A stretch of 64,000 bases of DNA from positions 561,225 to 625,224 of the forward strand of contig CAKULF010000001.1 of NCBI GenBank assembly GCA_934667125.1, read 5' to 3'. Source of the DNA: an uncultured Candidatus Melainabacteria bacterium (GTDB lineage Bacteria > Cyanobacteriota > Vampirovibrionia > Gastranaerophilales > Gastranaerophilaceae). The position numbers were made by a program, and so were the translations under genes. Positions 15,277 to 24,263 of the stretch are shown here, piece after piece. How positions within the stretch are numbered: position 1 is the stretch's first letter; the number at the start of each line of letters is the position of its first letter. The notes under the pieces were generated by a model. It made no database searches, was not told the origin of the DNA, and saw only the letters and a list, made by a program, of their open reading frames with translations.

Positions 15277-16296
15277 ATGGCAAACGATGTTTTTACTAAA
15301 AGCGAAATATTGCAAAACCTTGCTTCAAAAGGGTATTTTATCGATTCTTATACGCTTGATACTTTTTTAAACAAGTGGAAAGTTGAAGCAATTTTTGAAG
15401 ACGAGCAAGGAAGCGAATTTTACGACAAAAACACTCTTGACCTTGTTTTAGAAAATTTATTTCATCAAGAAGTTGAAAAAGAAAAAGAAGCTTCAAAAGA
15501 TATTTTAGAGCCGACCTTTGAAAAAAAAGAGGAAGCCATCCCTGTTGAAATTGAAACTCCAAGAGAAGCCCAAACGCTTAATACTATTCAACAACAAGCG
15601 CAAATTCAACAGCCAAGCGCTAATCTATCTAATACAATGGATGAAGCCGACAAAGAAGTTTTATCAAACATTTCGCTTTCAGATGGCACTCCTTTGATTG
15701 ATAAAATTAATGATATTCCACTTGAATTAGAAAATATCACAATTCCGCCGATTACGGATTTACAGCTTGAGCCCGTTGTGCAGCCTAAAAAAGAAAAGAA
15801 AATGGGAATATTAGAGGGAGCTTTGGCTTCATCTAATCAAGAAGCGGAAGTTAACAAACTTCAAGAAGCAAAAGCGGAACAAGAAGCGCCTGATGCGGAT
15901 TTTGACGATATAAGTTTGTTGTCTGAATCTCTTGAAGCACAAGAAAAATTTAAGGAATATGTAATTTCTGAAATGCAAAGAAAAAACGCAGATTTTCAAG
16001 TTCCAACAAATAATGAATTTAAAATCGATATTTCAGAAAAAACAATCAATATGGTGGCTAGAACTTTAGCTAAAAAAATAGCAAAACATGTTACAAATTT
16101 ATGCGCCCAAGATTCTAAATCTCTTGCTCGACTTGAACAAGTTGAAGAACAAAACAAAAAACTCGAAAAAAGAGCGAAAGAATTGGAAGATCAAAACAGA
16201 AAATTAAGATTACTTTTAACGGAATCAAATAAAAATCTAAATTCTTATAAACCAAGCTTTTTTGGCTTGTATAAAAAAGTACCCCCGACAAAATAG
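15277..16296 (+). CDS. Coiled-coil protein of unknown function upstream of rseP
   Basis: A 339-residue protein with no signal peptide or membrane segment. Residues 1-70 look like a small helical domain (FTKSEILQNLASKGYFID, then KWKVEAIFEDEQGSEFYD), possibly an MerR- or helix-turn-helix-like fold, but I cannot name it. A long acidic, Gln/Glu-rich linker follows. Residues about 285-325 form a strong coiled coil (EQVEEQNKKLEKRAKELEDQ). It is 15 nt upstream of rseP and probably in the same operon. It may be a scaffold or regulatory protein; no function can be assigned. Confidence 0.75.
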   Translation: MANDVFTKSEILQNLASKGYFIDSYTLDTFLNKWKVEAIFEDEQGSEFYDKNTLDLVLENLFHQEVEKEKEASKDILEPTFEKKEEAIPVEIETPREAQTLNTIQQQAQIQQPSANLSNTMDEADKEVLSNISLSDGTPLIDKINDIPLELENITIPPITDLQLEPVVQPKKEKKMGILEGALASSNQEAEVNKLQEAKAEQEAPDADFDDISLLSESLEAQEKFKEYVISEMQRKNADFQVPTNNEFKIDISEKTINMVARTLAKKIAKHVTNLCAQDSKSLARLEQVEEQNKKLEKRAKELEDQNRKLRLLLTESNKNLNSYKPSFFGLYKKVPPTK

Positions 16297-16311
16297 TTTA
16301 AAGAGGAAAAT

Positions 16312-17700
16312 ATGAATCAAATTGCAATGATTTTGCTAATAAGCTTATTGGTACTTGTTCATGAAGCAGGACATTTTATTGCGGCAAGAATTTTTGGCGT
16401 TCGAGTAACAAGATTTGGGATAGGAATGCCGATTGGTCCGAGCAAGAAGATGTTTCGTTGGAATAATACGGATTTTTATATCCACGCTTTTTTGTTTGGC
16501 GGATATGTTGCTTTTCCCGACGATAATATGGAAGCGGAAGACATTCAAGATAATGAGGTTTTGCCGCCTGATTCGCCTGAATTATATGAAAATAAAACCA
16601 TAGGACAAAAGCTTGCTATTGTTTCAGCAGGTGTTATTATGAATGTTGTTTTTGCGGTTATTTTGGTTTTATTTTGCGCAATGTATTATCATAAACTTCC
16701 ATCCAACACGCAAAGCATAATGGTTGAAGGGTTTTTGCCTAAAGTAACTTCAAATATAATTGAAAAAGATATTAAAAAAGGCGACAAACTTTTAAAAGTT
16801 AATGATTATAAAATTAATAATTTATATGAATTATCGTTCTTTACCAGAAACTCAAAGACTTTTGACGATTACGCCCAAGAAGATATTTATAAGAATAATT
16901 TAGAAAAACTTAAAAAGATTAATAAAATTAAAGATGAAAATGCTATTTTAAAAGAAAATTCAACTATAAAACTTGTTAATGCAACAGCCGAAAACAAGCT
17001 TCAAGTCAATAAAAACATCTTAAAAGGTCTTGAAAAATACAAAAAAGACGGAATTAAACTGGATGAAAAGCAAATTGAACTTAGAGATGAGATTTATAAT
17101 CGAAAAACTTATAAAGTTAACAAGCAAATTAGCTTGAACGATATTGCTTTAAGTTTATCTGATAGCTACAAACCAATGGATTTGATTGTTTTAAGGGATA
17201 ACAAAGAAATTCATATTGATAATCTTAAAATAAATAAAGAGGGAATGTTGGGTATAACTTTAAAAGTTAACGATATCTACAGTGAAACAAAAACCCCAAA
17301 AGACATTGTTGTTAAGTCTTTTGACTATATTTATACAACGACCGCTACTATGTTATTTAGTTTGTGGCAGCTTGTTACGGGAAAAGTTTCCGCTTCCGAT
17401 ATGCACGGAGTTATCGCCGTTGTTAAAGTTGGCGGAGATATAATCGCTTCTAAAGGATTTTTAAACGGAATTTTATTAACCGCAATGATTAGCATAAACC
17501 TTGCTATAATGAACATTTTGCCAATTCCTGCGTTGGATGGCGGGCATGTTATGTTTTTAATTATTGAAAAATTAACGGGCAAAAAACCAAGCAAAGAAAC
17601 AAGCGAAAAAATAACAAACTTTTTCTTCTTCTTATTGATTGTTTTAATGGTTTGCATTTGCTACAACGACATTTTCGCCCTAGTAACTAAAAAATTCTAA
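16312..17700 (+). CDS. rseP: Site-2 protease, RseP family
   Basis: Intramembrane zinc metalloprotease. The HEAGH motif is at residues 17-21 in the first transmembrane segment. The second zinc motif, PALDGGHVMF, is near residue 407 in the C-terminal membrane region. Between them lies a PDZ region that is enlarged by a Lys-rich helical insert (about residues 180-280), taking the protein to 462 residues against about 350-450 for relatives. It has a weak Shine-Dalgarno (GAGGAAA) and a strong terminator afterwards. The substrate, usually an anti-sigma factor or a remnant signal peptide, is not identifiable here. Confidence 0.92.
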   Translation: MNQIAMILLISLLVLVHEAGHFIAARIFGVRVTRFGIGMPIGPSKKMFRWNNTDFYIHAFLFGGYVAFPDDNMEAEDIQDNEVLPPDSPELYENKTIGQKLAIVSAGVIMNVVFAVILVLFCAMYYHKLPSNTQSIMVEGFLPKVTSNIIEKDIKKGDKLLKVNDYKINNLYELSFFTRNSKTFDDYAQEDIYKNNLEKLKKINKIKDENAILKENSTIKLVNATAENKLQVNKNILKGLEKYKKDGIKLDEKQIELRDEIYNRKTYKVNKQISLNDIALSLSDSYKPMDLIVLRDNKEIHIDNLKINKEGMLGITLKVNDIYSETKTPKDIVVKSFDYIYTTTATMLFSLWQLVTGKVSASDMHGVIAVVKVGGDIIASKGFLNGILLTAMISINLAIMNILPIPALDGGHVMFLIIEKLTGKKPSKETSEKITNFFFFLLIVLMVCICYNDIFALVTKKF

Positions 17701-17703
17701 ATT

Positions 17704-17734
17704 AAAAGCCCTTTCATATTGAAAGGGCTTTTTT
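17704..17734. terminator. Bidirectional rho-independent terminator between rseP and typA
   Basis: Eleven-base arms AAAGCCCTTTC (17705-17715) and GAAAGGGCTTT (17721-17731) with a 5-base loop, followed by T on the plus strand and by T on the minus strand. It can end both convergent genes. Confidence 0.9.
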
Positions 17735-17750
17735 ATCTCATCTTCTTGAC

Positions 17751-19541
17751 TTATCTAAGTTTAACCAAATCTGCTTTTCTTATTCTTACGCTCTTTGGAG
17801 TGATTTCAACCAATTCATCATCTTGAATATATTCAAGAGCGTCTTCTAAGCTCATTATTTTTGGAGCTTGAAGAGTAACCATAACATCAGCCGTTGCTGA
17901 GCGCATATTAGTCATTTTCTTAGTCTTACAAACGTTTACAGGAATATCTTGCGGACGATTACATTCTCCTACAATCATTCCACGATAAACTTTTGTTTTT
18001 GGAGTGATAAAGAACACGCCTCTATCTTCAAATTGATGAAGCGCATAAGCAACCGCTTCGCCCTCTTCGTGGGCAATTAAAGAGCCTGTTCTTTGACGAG
18101 GAATATCGCCTGCGTAATCATCATAATGTGCAAAAGTATGATACATAATGCCCTCACCTTTTGTCATTCTAACAAATTCAGATCTAAAACCGATTAAGCC
18201 ACGAGCAGGAATAAGAAAATCGATATTTGTTCTTTTTAAGCCTGCTTCCATATTTAACATTTGGGCTTTTCTTGCTGATAATTTTTCTATTACAGAACCA
18301 ACAAATTCTTCAGGAACATCAACGATAAGATTTTCAAACGGTTCTTGCTTAACGCCATCTTCAGTTTCGTGCATAATTACTTCGGGTTTTGAAACTTGAA
18401 ATTCATAGCCCTCACGACGCATTTGCTCAATTAAAATTGATAAATGCAATTCGCCACGTCCTGAAACCTTGAACATATCAGTTGAATCAGTATCTTCAAC
18501 ACGAAGTGAAACATTTTTTTCAAGTTCCGTATATAATCTTTTTCTGATTTGACGAGAAGTAACGAATTTGCCCTCTGTGCCTGCAAAAGGAGAATCGTTG
18601 ATTGAAAAATTCATAGATATTGTTGGTTCATCAATCTTAATCAAAGGTAAAGCAACAGGATTTGCAAGCTCTGCTATGGTTTCGCCGATTTGAATATCAC
18701 CAAAACCTGCTATACCAACGATATCGCCTGCAAAAGCTTCTTCTATTTCAACTCTTCCAAGGTCTTTAAAGCCAAACAATTTAACAACTTTTCCTTTTTC
18801 GGTTGTTCCGTCGGCTTTCATTAATAAAACTTGTTCGCCTGATTTGATTGAGCCATTTTTAATTCTTCCGATTGCAATTCTTCCAACATATTCGTTATAA
18901 TCCAATGTTGTGATTTGAAGTTGCAAAGGCAAGTCTACATCTGCTTCAGGACCTTCAATGTTTTCCAAAATACAATCCAATAAAGGCAAGATATTTTTAT
19001 TTTCATCTTCAAGGTTAACTTTTGCAAAACGATTTAAGCTTGAAGCATAAATAACAGGAAAATCGATTAAATCATCTCTATCAGTCAATTCCGTAAACAA
19101 ATCAAAGACTTTATCAAGCGTTCCATCTGGATCTGCGCCAGGTTTATCAATTTTATTAATTACAACAATAATTTTAATTCCCAATTCAAGCGCTTTTGAT
19201 AATACAAAGCGAGTTTGAGGCATTGGACCTTCTTGAGCGTCAACAATTAACAAAGCGCCATCAACCATACCCAATACACGTTCAACTTCTCCACCGAAAT
19301 CTGCGTGGCCAGGGGTGTCTACAACATTGATTTTTACGCCTTTATATTCAACGGCAACGTTTTTAGAAAGAATTGTAATTCCTCTTTCTCTTTCGATGTC
19401 GTTGTTATCTAATACACAAGTACCCATTTCTTGGTGTTCTTTAAATACGTTTGTAGCGTCTAAAATACAATCTACAAGCGTTGTTTTACCATGGTCAACG
19501 TGCGCAATAATTGCGATATTTCTTAATTTTTTATTTTTCAT
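17751..19541 (-). CDS. typA: Ribosome-associated GTPase BipA/TypA
   Basis: Translational GTPase that binds the ribosome and supports growth under stress. The 596-residue protein has GHVDHGKTT-type G1 (AHVDHGKTT, residues 14-21), switch II DTPGHADFGGE, and NKID. The EF-G-like domains III and V follow, then the C-terminal region with RPQDIPVNVCKTKKMTNMRS that distinguishes TypA from EF-G and LepA. It is an isolated gene with a terminator at the 3' end. Confidence 0.97.
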   Translation of the reverse strand: MKNKKLRNIAIIAHVDHGKTTLVDCILDATNVFKEHQEMGTCVLDNNDIERERGITILSKNVAVEYKGVKINVVDTPGHADFGGEVERVLGMVDGALLIVDAQEGPMPQTRFVLSKALELGIKIIVVINKIDKPGADPDGTLDKVFDLFTELTDRDDLIDFPVIYASSLNRFAKVNLEDENKNILPLLDCILENIEGPEADVDLPLQLQITTLDYNEYVGRIAIGRIKNGSIKSGEQVLLMKADGTTEKGKVVKLFGFKDLGRVEIEEAFAGDIVGIAGFGDIQIGETIAELANPVALPLIKIDEPTISMNFSINDSPFAGTEGKFVTSRQIRKRLYTELEKNVSLRVEDTDSTDMFKVSGRGELHLSILIEQMRREGYEFQVSKPEVIMHETEDGVKQEPFENLIVDVPEEFVGSVIEKLSARKAQMLNMEAGLKRTNIDFLIPARGLIGFRSEFVRMTKGEGIMYHTFAHYDDYAGDIPRQRTGSLIAHEEGEAVAYALHQFEDRGVFFITPKTKVYRGMIVGECNRPQDIPVNVCKTKKMTNMRSATADVMVTLQAPKIMSLEDALEYIQDDELVEITPKSVRIRKADLVKLR

Positions 19542-19628
19542 TGTTAATGTCTTTCTAGTTTAATACCCTCAGTACAAAACGTCTGAATAAAAATATTTTA
19601 CAATAAAAAAAGAAATTAATAAAAAAAT

Positions 19629-19657
19629 TTGCAATAAAAGCTTATAATACTTACAAT
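19629..19657 (+). promoter_or_regulatory. Promoter of the NuoL-like cassette, leaderless
   Basis: TTGCAA (19629-19634), 17 bases, TACAAT (19652-19657), and the ATG at 19664 after 6 nt. The hexamers and spacings are the same as at the promoter at 60722-60750. No ribosome binding site is present. Confidence 0.6.
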
Positions 19658-19663
19658 AAAGTT

Positions 19664-21067
19664 ATGGATATGAATATTTTAAACGGATTTGTGGTATTTT
19701 TGCCTGTCGTTTTGGCTTTATATTTTATTGTTGCAAAAATAAAATTGAGTTTAGTTAATAAAAACTTTTTAAGCTATTCGCCTATTGCGGCGAGCTTTAT
19801 TGGGCTTATTTATTTTATTGTTCAATATTTTTTGTTTAAAGAAAATTTTGATATTTTTAATTTTGAATTTTTCAACTTTAACAATTTTTCAATAAATTTT
19901 AATAATATAATTTCATTTAACAGCTTAAAACTTTTAATTTTATCAAATTTTAGTTTTTTATTATTTTCAATTTTTATAAATTTTTATTTCAAAAAGAAAA
20001 AACAATTTATGTTCATAAAGCAAAGATATATAACGTTTTTGCTGCTTTTAATTGGTTTAAATAATATTTTTATTTGCGCTAATGATTTATTTTTTATGTT
20101 TTTCATTTTGCTTATTATTGGGCTTGTTGTTTTTCTTTTTTGTTATTATGACATTTTTAAAAACTATACAAAAACAAATATCTTAAGATTTTTTAGAGTG
20201 AATATTCTTGGCGATTTTTGCTTTTTAGCTGCACTATTGCTGCTTTTTAAACATTCATCAATTTTAGAATATTTAAACTTATCTAATTTTAGTTTTGAAG
20301 ATTTTGACGTTTTTGTTGATTATCTTTTTTCAATAGCAAATATTATTGAATTTAAAACGATTTTCATTTTGCTTCTTTTAAGCGCAATAACAAGATTTAT
20401 CATCTTTCCTTTTTCAACTTATTATACGTTTTTATCAAACGTTTCAAATCTTGTTTTTGTTCCGGTTGTAATTATTAACTTATTTTTAGGTTATAAAATA
20501 TTATTTTTAACAACTTCTTTTTATAGTTTTCTAGCTAATTCAAGCATAATTTTAAATATTATTTTATTAATTTCACTCATTTTTTCAGTAATTTCTTTGT
20601 TTTTTGAAAAAAATATTAAGATAATTTTTGGATATTTTATTATAATTTTAAATAGTTTAACTATGTATTTTTATGTTAATCATAGGATTTTAAATTTTAA
20701 TATAATATTCTATATTCCTTATCTAATCGCATTTTTGACGATTTTATATTGCATTTATAAAGAGAAAAATAACTTTTCAAGAAGAATAATTGATAAACAA
20801 AAAGGGTTTTATCTTGAAAGGATTAATATTTTAATTTTTGAAAATTTTACAGATTTTTTGGGAAAAATTTTCAGCTTTATTGACGAAAAAATAATTCAAA
20901 AAATTCTATTTTTCCCTTATGAAATAATAAATATTTTAATTTCTTACATCGTTTTTAAATTGAGCAAAATCAACAAATTTGATATTTTAAAATATATTTT
21001 TATAATTTTTGTAATTTTTATTTTAAGCGCAATCATCATTGCTCTTTTTAAAGGAGGAAAATGCTAG
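19664..21067 (+). CDS. Degenerate NuoL-like (complex I / Mrp antiporter family) membrane protein
   Basis: A 467-residue, extremely hydrophobic protein with about 12-14 transmembrane segments. Residues about 140-190 (IIGLVVFLFCYYDIF, then FFRVNILGDFCF) match the NuoL pattern with KAFIVNRVGDFGF, though the Lys is Arg. The segment near 231-255 (ILLLLSAITRFIIFPFSTYY) lies where NuoL has GKSAQFPLHTWLPDA, but the key Lys and His are gone. The Glu usually near this first motif (WE) is also absent. The C-terminal extension with a lateral helix is partly present. The stop overlaps the next gene by 7 nt. The fold seems kept and the proton-pumping residues lost; the role is unknown. Confidence 0.6.
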   Translation: MDMNILNGFVVFLPVVLALYFIVAKIKLSLVNKNFLSYSPIAASFIGLIYFIVQYFLFKENFDIFNFEFFNFNNFSINFNNIISFNSLKLLILSNFSFLLFSIFINFYFKKKKQFMFIKQRYITFLLLLIGLNNIFICANDLFFMFFILLIIGLVVFLFCYYDIFKNYTKTNILRFFRVNILGDFCFLAALLLLFKHSSILEYLNLSNFSFEDFDVFVDYLFSIANIIEFKTIFILLLLSAITRFIIFPFSTYYTFLSNVSNLVFVPVVIINLFLGYKILFLTTSFYSFLANSSIILNIILLISLIFSVISLFFEKNIKIIFGYFIIILNSLTMYFYVNHRILNFNIIFYIPYLIAFLTILYCIYKEKNNFSRRIIDKQKGFYLERINILIFENFTDFLGKIFSFIDEKIIQKILFFPYEIINILISYIVFKLSKINKFDILKYIFIIFVIFILSAIIIALFKGGKC

Positions 21068-22470
21068 ATTTTTTAAATAATTTCAATATAAATTTTTTAA
21101 ATATTTATCTTGTTTTTCCTTTTATTTTCGCTTTAATAATAGGAGTTTTTAACGCTTTTTTCAATCCAATTCAAGTTCGATTGTTTTCAAAAATATTTTT
21201 TATAGTTAATTTTATATTATCAGCCTTGATATATCTGACTTTCGGGTTTGATACAACCAAATTTTTAAATATATCATTCACTTTGGATAGCATTTCTTCA
21301 CTTTATCTTATTTTAAACAGTTTAGTTTTTCTTATTTTTAATCTGTTTTCAAAAACCTCTATAAACCGCTTCCACAAGTTGTTTTACCCTATTATGATAA
21401 TAGTTAACGGATTAATTAATTTTATAATTTTAACAGATAATATTTTAGCTTTATTTGTGTTAATTTTTTGGTATATTTTGATTGATTTTCTTTTGAAAAG
21501 CACTTATTTAAAAGAGAAAGCCTATTTTTCAACCCTTAAAAAGCAGTTTGCACTTGATATTACGATATTTTTTGTTGCTATTTCATTGTTTGCGCTAAAT
21601 CTTGCTCAATATTTTATAAACATTGAAATTGAGCCTTGTTACAATATTATTCAAGCGCTTTTAGCTAATATCCAAGCGCAAAACACGATTTTAAGCTTTT
21701 TTGGACTTATTTTAATTTGCGCAAGATTATTAAATTTGTTCCCGTTTTTATGTCTAAATATCAATAATACCAATAAAATCAACCCATTCATTTCAACATT
21801 TTTATTATTAAATTCAACAACAATAGGTTCATTTTTGTTTTTAAAATTAACAAAAACATTTTCTCAAACCTTTTTAAGCTATAAAAACGCAATAATAGTC
21901 TTTCTTTTAGCTAGTTTATTTTACTATGTTTTTGCTTCATTTAAAAATAAAAATATTGTAAAAAAGCTGACTTATCTTTTCGCCTCAAACCTTGCTATAG
22001 CGCTATTATTCGCCCAAAACAAAGAAGAAATATTCATTTTATATTTATTTTGTTTAATTTTATCATATTCATTTTGTTATTTCTTCTCATTTATTCTTCA
22101 AAGAAGGTTTAAAAGCCTTGATATCACCGTTTTAAAGAAAATTGACATCAAAAGCAAATCTTTAAAAATTATATATTTATTATCATTTTTAAATTTAGGA
22201 TATTTACCATTATTTTGGCTGTTTGTCCCGATATTGCTCACTTTAGAAGAGGGTTTTGCCGAAAATAATTTAATTATTTATCCGATTGTTTTTGGAATTT
22301 TTCTTCTTGTTTTATCGGTTTTCAACCTTATTTATCAACTGTTTATAGAAAAAAGTGACCGCTTGCAAACCGATTTTAAATTATCATATTATCAGTTCTT
22401 AAGCCTTGCTATTATTGTTATTGGGCTTATTGTATTAAGTGTTTTACCAGTAGTTGGGAGTTTGTTTTAA
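21061..22470 (+). CDS. Degenerate NuoM-like membrane protein
   Basis: A 469-residue multi-pass membrane protein. The region around residue 130 (ILALFVLIFWYILIDFLL) is in the place of NuoM LLFYVFWELTLIPMYFLIG, without the Glu. The region near 214-243 (FGLILICARLLNLFPFLC) is in the place of FAVKVPMFPFHTWLPDAH, without the conserved Lys and His. It overlaps the first gene by 7 nt and the third by 1 nt, so all three are translated as one unit. Assignment as NuoM-like rests on order and these weak local matches. Confidence 0.55.
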   Translation: MLDFLNNFNINFLNIYLVFPFIFALIIGVFNAFFNPIQVRLFSKIFFIVNFILSALIYLTFGFDTTKFLNISFTLDSISSLYLILNSLVFLIFNLFSKTSINRFHKLFYPIMIIVNGLINFIILTDNILALFVLIFWYILIDFLLKSTYLKEKAYFSTLKKQFALDITIFFVAISLFALNLAQYFINIEIEPCYNIIQALLANIQAQNTILSFFGLILICARLLNLFPFLCLNINNTNKINPFISTFLLLNSTTIGSFLFLKLTKTFSQTFLSYKNAIIVFLLASLFYYVFASFKNKNIVKKLTYLFASNLAIALLFAQNKEEIFILYLFCLILSYSFCYFFSFILQRRFKSLDITVLKKIDIKSKSLKIIYLLSFLNLGYLPLFWLFVPILLTLEEGFAENNLIIYPIVFGIFLLVLSVFNLIYQLFIEKSDRLQTDFKLSYYQFLSLAIIVIGLIVLSVLPVVGSLF

Positions 22471-23831
22471 TGCAATATAATTTGATTTTAAACTCTATTT
22501 TTAATTGTTTTTTATATAATTCACTTGAAATTTTTTGCGTTATCGGAATTATTTTAAATTTTATTTGCTATTTTATTCCGAAAGCAAAAATCAACACAAA
22601 GCGCCTATCCAGCCTTATTACAGCAAGTTCGTTGATTTTAGGATTGGGATTTTTATTTTTCAATTTTCTAACAAGCGCAACATTTATAAATTTCAAAATT
22701 TTAAGCGAAAACACAATAATTTTCAAAATAATTGTTGATATTTTGATGTTATTTTTCGTTTTCGGACAATATCGAACAGTTAAAAAAACGGGCTTCGATA
22801 TAATCATATTAAACAGCTTAACCCTTGGTATAACTTTCTTTTCCTTGTTTTTATTAAGCTTTAAAAATTTCATTTTCACATATTTATTTTTGGAAATTAT
22901 TTCATTTTTAATTTATAAATTTTCTTCGCTCACCGAAAAAGAAAAAGAAAACGTTTTTTCTGTTGAATATATCTTAATTTCAGCATTTTCAAGCGTTTTA
23001 TTTTTATTGTTTTATGTGATTAATATTTTTATTAAAAACGAAATGCAAAACACAATAATTCAAATCGCCCTAATGATTAGTTATCTATTGAAAATAGGCT
23101 TTTTCCCGATTTTTAATTATTTAATTAACGACAATAAAAATAACATCTGCTACAGATTGCTATTTAATTGCTATTTTCCGTTTTTAGGAATTATTTCCTG
23201 TGGCAGTTTGATTAGCATTTTAAACGTTAAAAGCGAAGTTTTTCAATTAACTATTTTGGGTTTTCTTCTTGTTTGCGGAATTTTTTATTCAATTTTTGCA
23301 TATCGACAAAAAAATCTTGAAAAATACCTCGCTCAGTGCGCATATTGCTTATATTGCTTCCCTTTAATAAGCTTAGTTCTTTTTCCTTATGGCGCTGAAT
23401 ACTTCAAAATGAGCGCATTATACGCAATTTCATTTTTCGGTTTATATTCAATTTTGACCTACATAAAATCAAATTCTCAATATAAAATAATGAATTTACA
23501 ATCTATAAAAGGCTTATTCTATAACAGATTAAACCTGACTATATTATTTATCATCCTGACTTTAATGACATTAAGCGCAATTCCGAGTGGAATTTTAACT
23601 TGTTTAGTCGATTTAGAAAAAAATATCTTCTTAAAAAACAACACCTATTTTTTAACAGTCCTAGCCTTGATTTTATTTAACATTTTAGCCTTTTTAGGCT
23701 CATTAAAATTCATTCAAGGATGTTTCAAAGTGACGACAAAAGACCCATTTTACACTAAAAAAGGAACAAACCCGAATGTGGTCATTCCTCTTTTAGTAAT
23801 TATTTTTTTATTAATTAAAATCTTTTTATAG
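22470..23831 (+). CDS. Degenerate NuoN-like membrane protein
   Basis: A 453-residue multi-pass membrane protein. Residues about 135-178 (YLFLEIISFLIYKFSS, then SVEYILISAFSSVLF) closely follow the NuoN pattern LELLSLPLYVLVA... AALKYFLLGAFSSA, keeping the Glu of the first helix but with Glu in place of the lysine. The segment LLKIGFFPIFNYLIND near 205-220 keeps the Lys of the NuoN FKLxxxPFHxWTPD motif but loses the His and Trp. Of the three it is the most recognisable. Its stop codon overlaps the stop of the convergent small-protein gene. Confidence 0.6.
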   Translation: MQYNLILNSIFNCFLYNSLEIFCVIGIILNFICYFIPKAKINTKRLSSLITASSLILGLGFLFFNFLTSATFINFKILSENTIIFKIIVDILMLFFVFGQYRTVKKTGFDIIILNSLTLGITFFSLFLLSFKNFIFTYLFLEIISFLIYKFSSLTEKEKENVFSVEYILISAFSSVLFLLFYVINIFIKNEMQNTIIQIALMISYLLKIGFFPIFNYLINDNKNNICYRLLFNCYFPFLGIISCGSLISILNVKSEVFQLTILGFLLVCGIFYSIFAYRQKNLEKYLAQCAYCLYCFPLISLVLFPYGAEYFKMSALYAISFFGLYSILTYIKSNSQYKIMNLQSIKGLFYNRLNLTILFIILTLMTLSAIPSGILTCLVDLEKNIFLKNNTYFLTVLALILFNILAFLGSLKFIQGCFKVTTKDPFYTKKGTNPNVVIPLLVIIFLLIKIFL

Positions 23832-24200
23832 ATTTTCAACAGTGTTCGTTCTTTTGGCTTTGTGAACATAAGGAGCGTTATCGCCCATCCAAGAGTTTGT
23901 GAAATTGATTTGATGTTCAAAAAATTCGCCATCATCTTGAATAGGATCAACATAACTTTTTAATTTTTCATAAGCATTTTGATATTTGTTATCTGCGCTT
24001 TTTTTATAATAAACAGGTTTATATTTTCCATATAATCCACTATTGAATTTATTCATTTTATCAGCAATAATCAAGGTTGATTCGCTGTAGCCTTGGGCTT
24101 TTAGAGCGTCAACACTGCTTGAAGATTCAGCATAATAATATGCAAAAGAACAAGAAGCCGTTAACATCATTAAACTCAAAGAAATTAATATTTTTTTCAT
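23826..24200 (-). CDS. Small exported protein, unknown
   Basis: A 124-residue protein with a clear N-terminal signal peptide (MKKILISLSLMMLTASCSFA). Cleavage after SFA is likely; a lipoprotein cleavage at the TASC cysteine is less likely because the -3 residue is Thr. The mature part is small, Tyr/Ser/Lys-rich and without a motif that I know (DPIQDDGEFFEHQ near the end). It would act in the periplasm or on the cell surface. Promoter-like TTGCAT-N16-TATAAT lies about 35 nt upstream. Confidence 0.7.
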   Translation of the reverse strand: MKKILISLSLMMLTASCSFAYYYAESSSSVDALKAQGYSESTLIIADKMNKFNSGLYGKYKPVYYKKSADNKYQNAYEKLKSYVDPIQDDGEFFEHQINFTNSWMGDNAPYVHKAKRTNTVENL

Positions 24201-24263
24201 TCGATTAATCCCATAATACTTTTCTATTTTAATTATAACTTATTTTTATATTAATGCAAAATA

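Noticed and set aside
19664..23831. Interpretation of the three membrane genes as Mrp sodium/proton antiporter genes
   Set aside because: Small Mrp subunits (MrpB, C, E, F, G) are not adjacent and the order L-M-N with NuoN-like motifs fits complex I better; the key Lys residues are missing for both.
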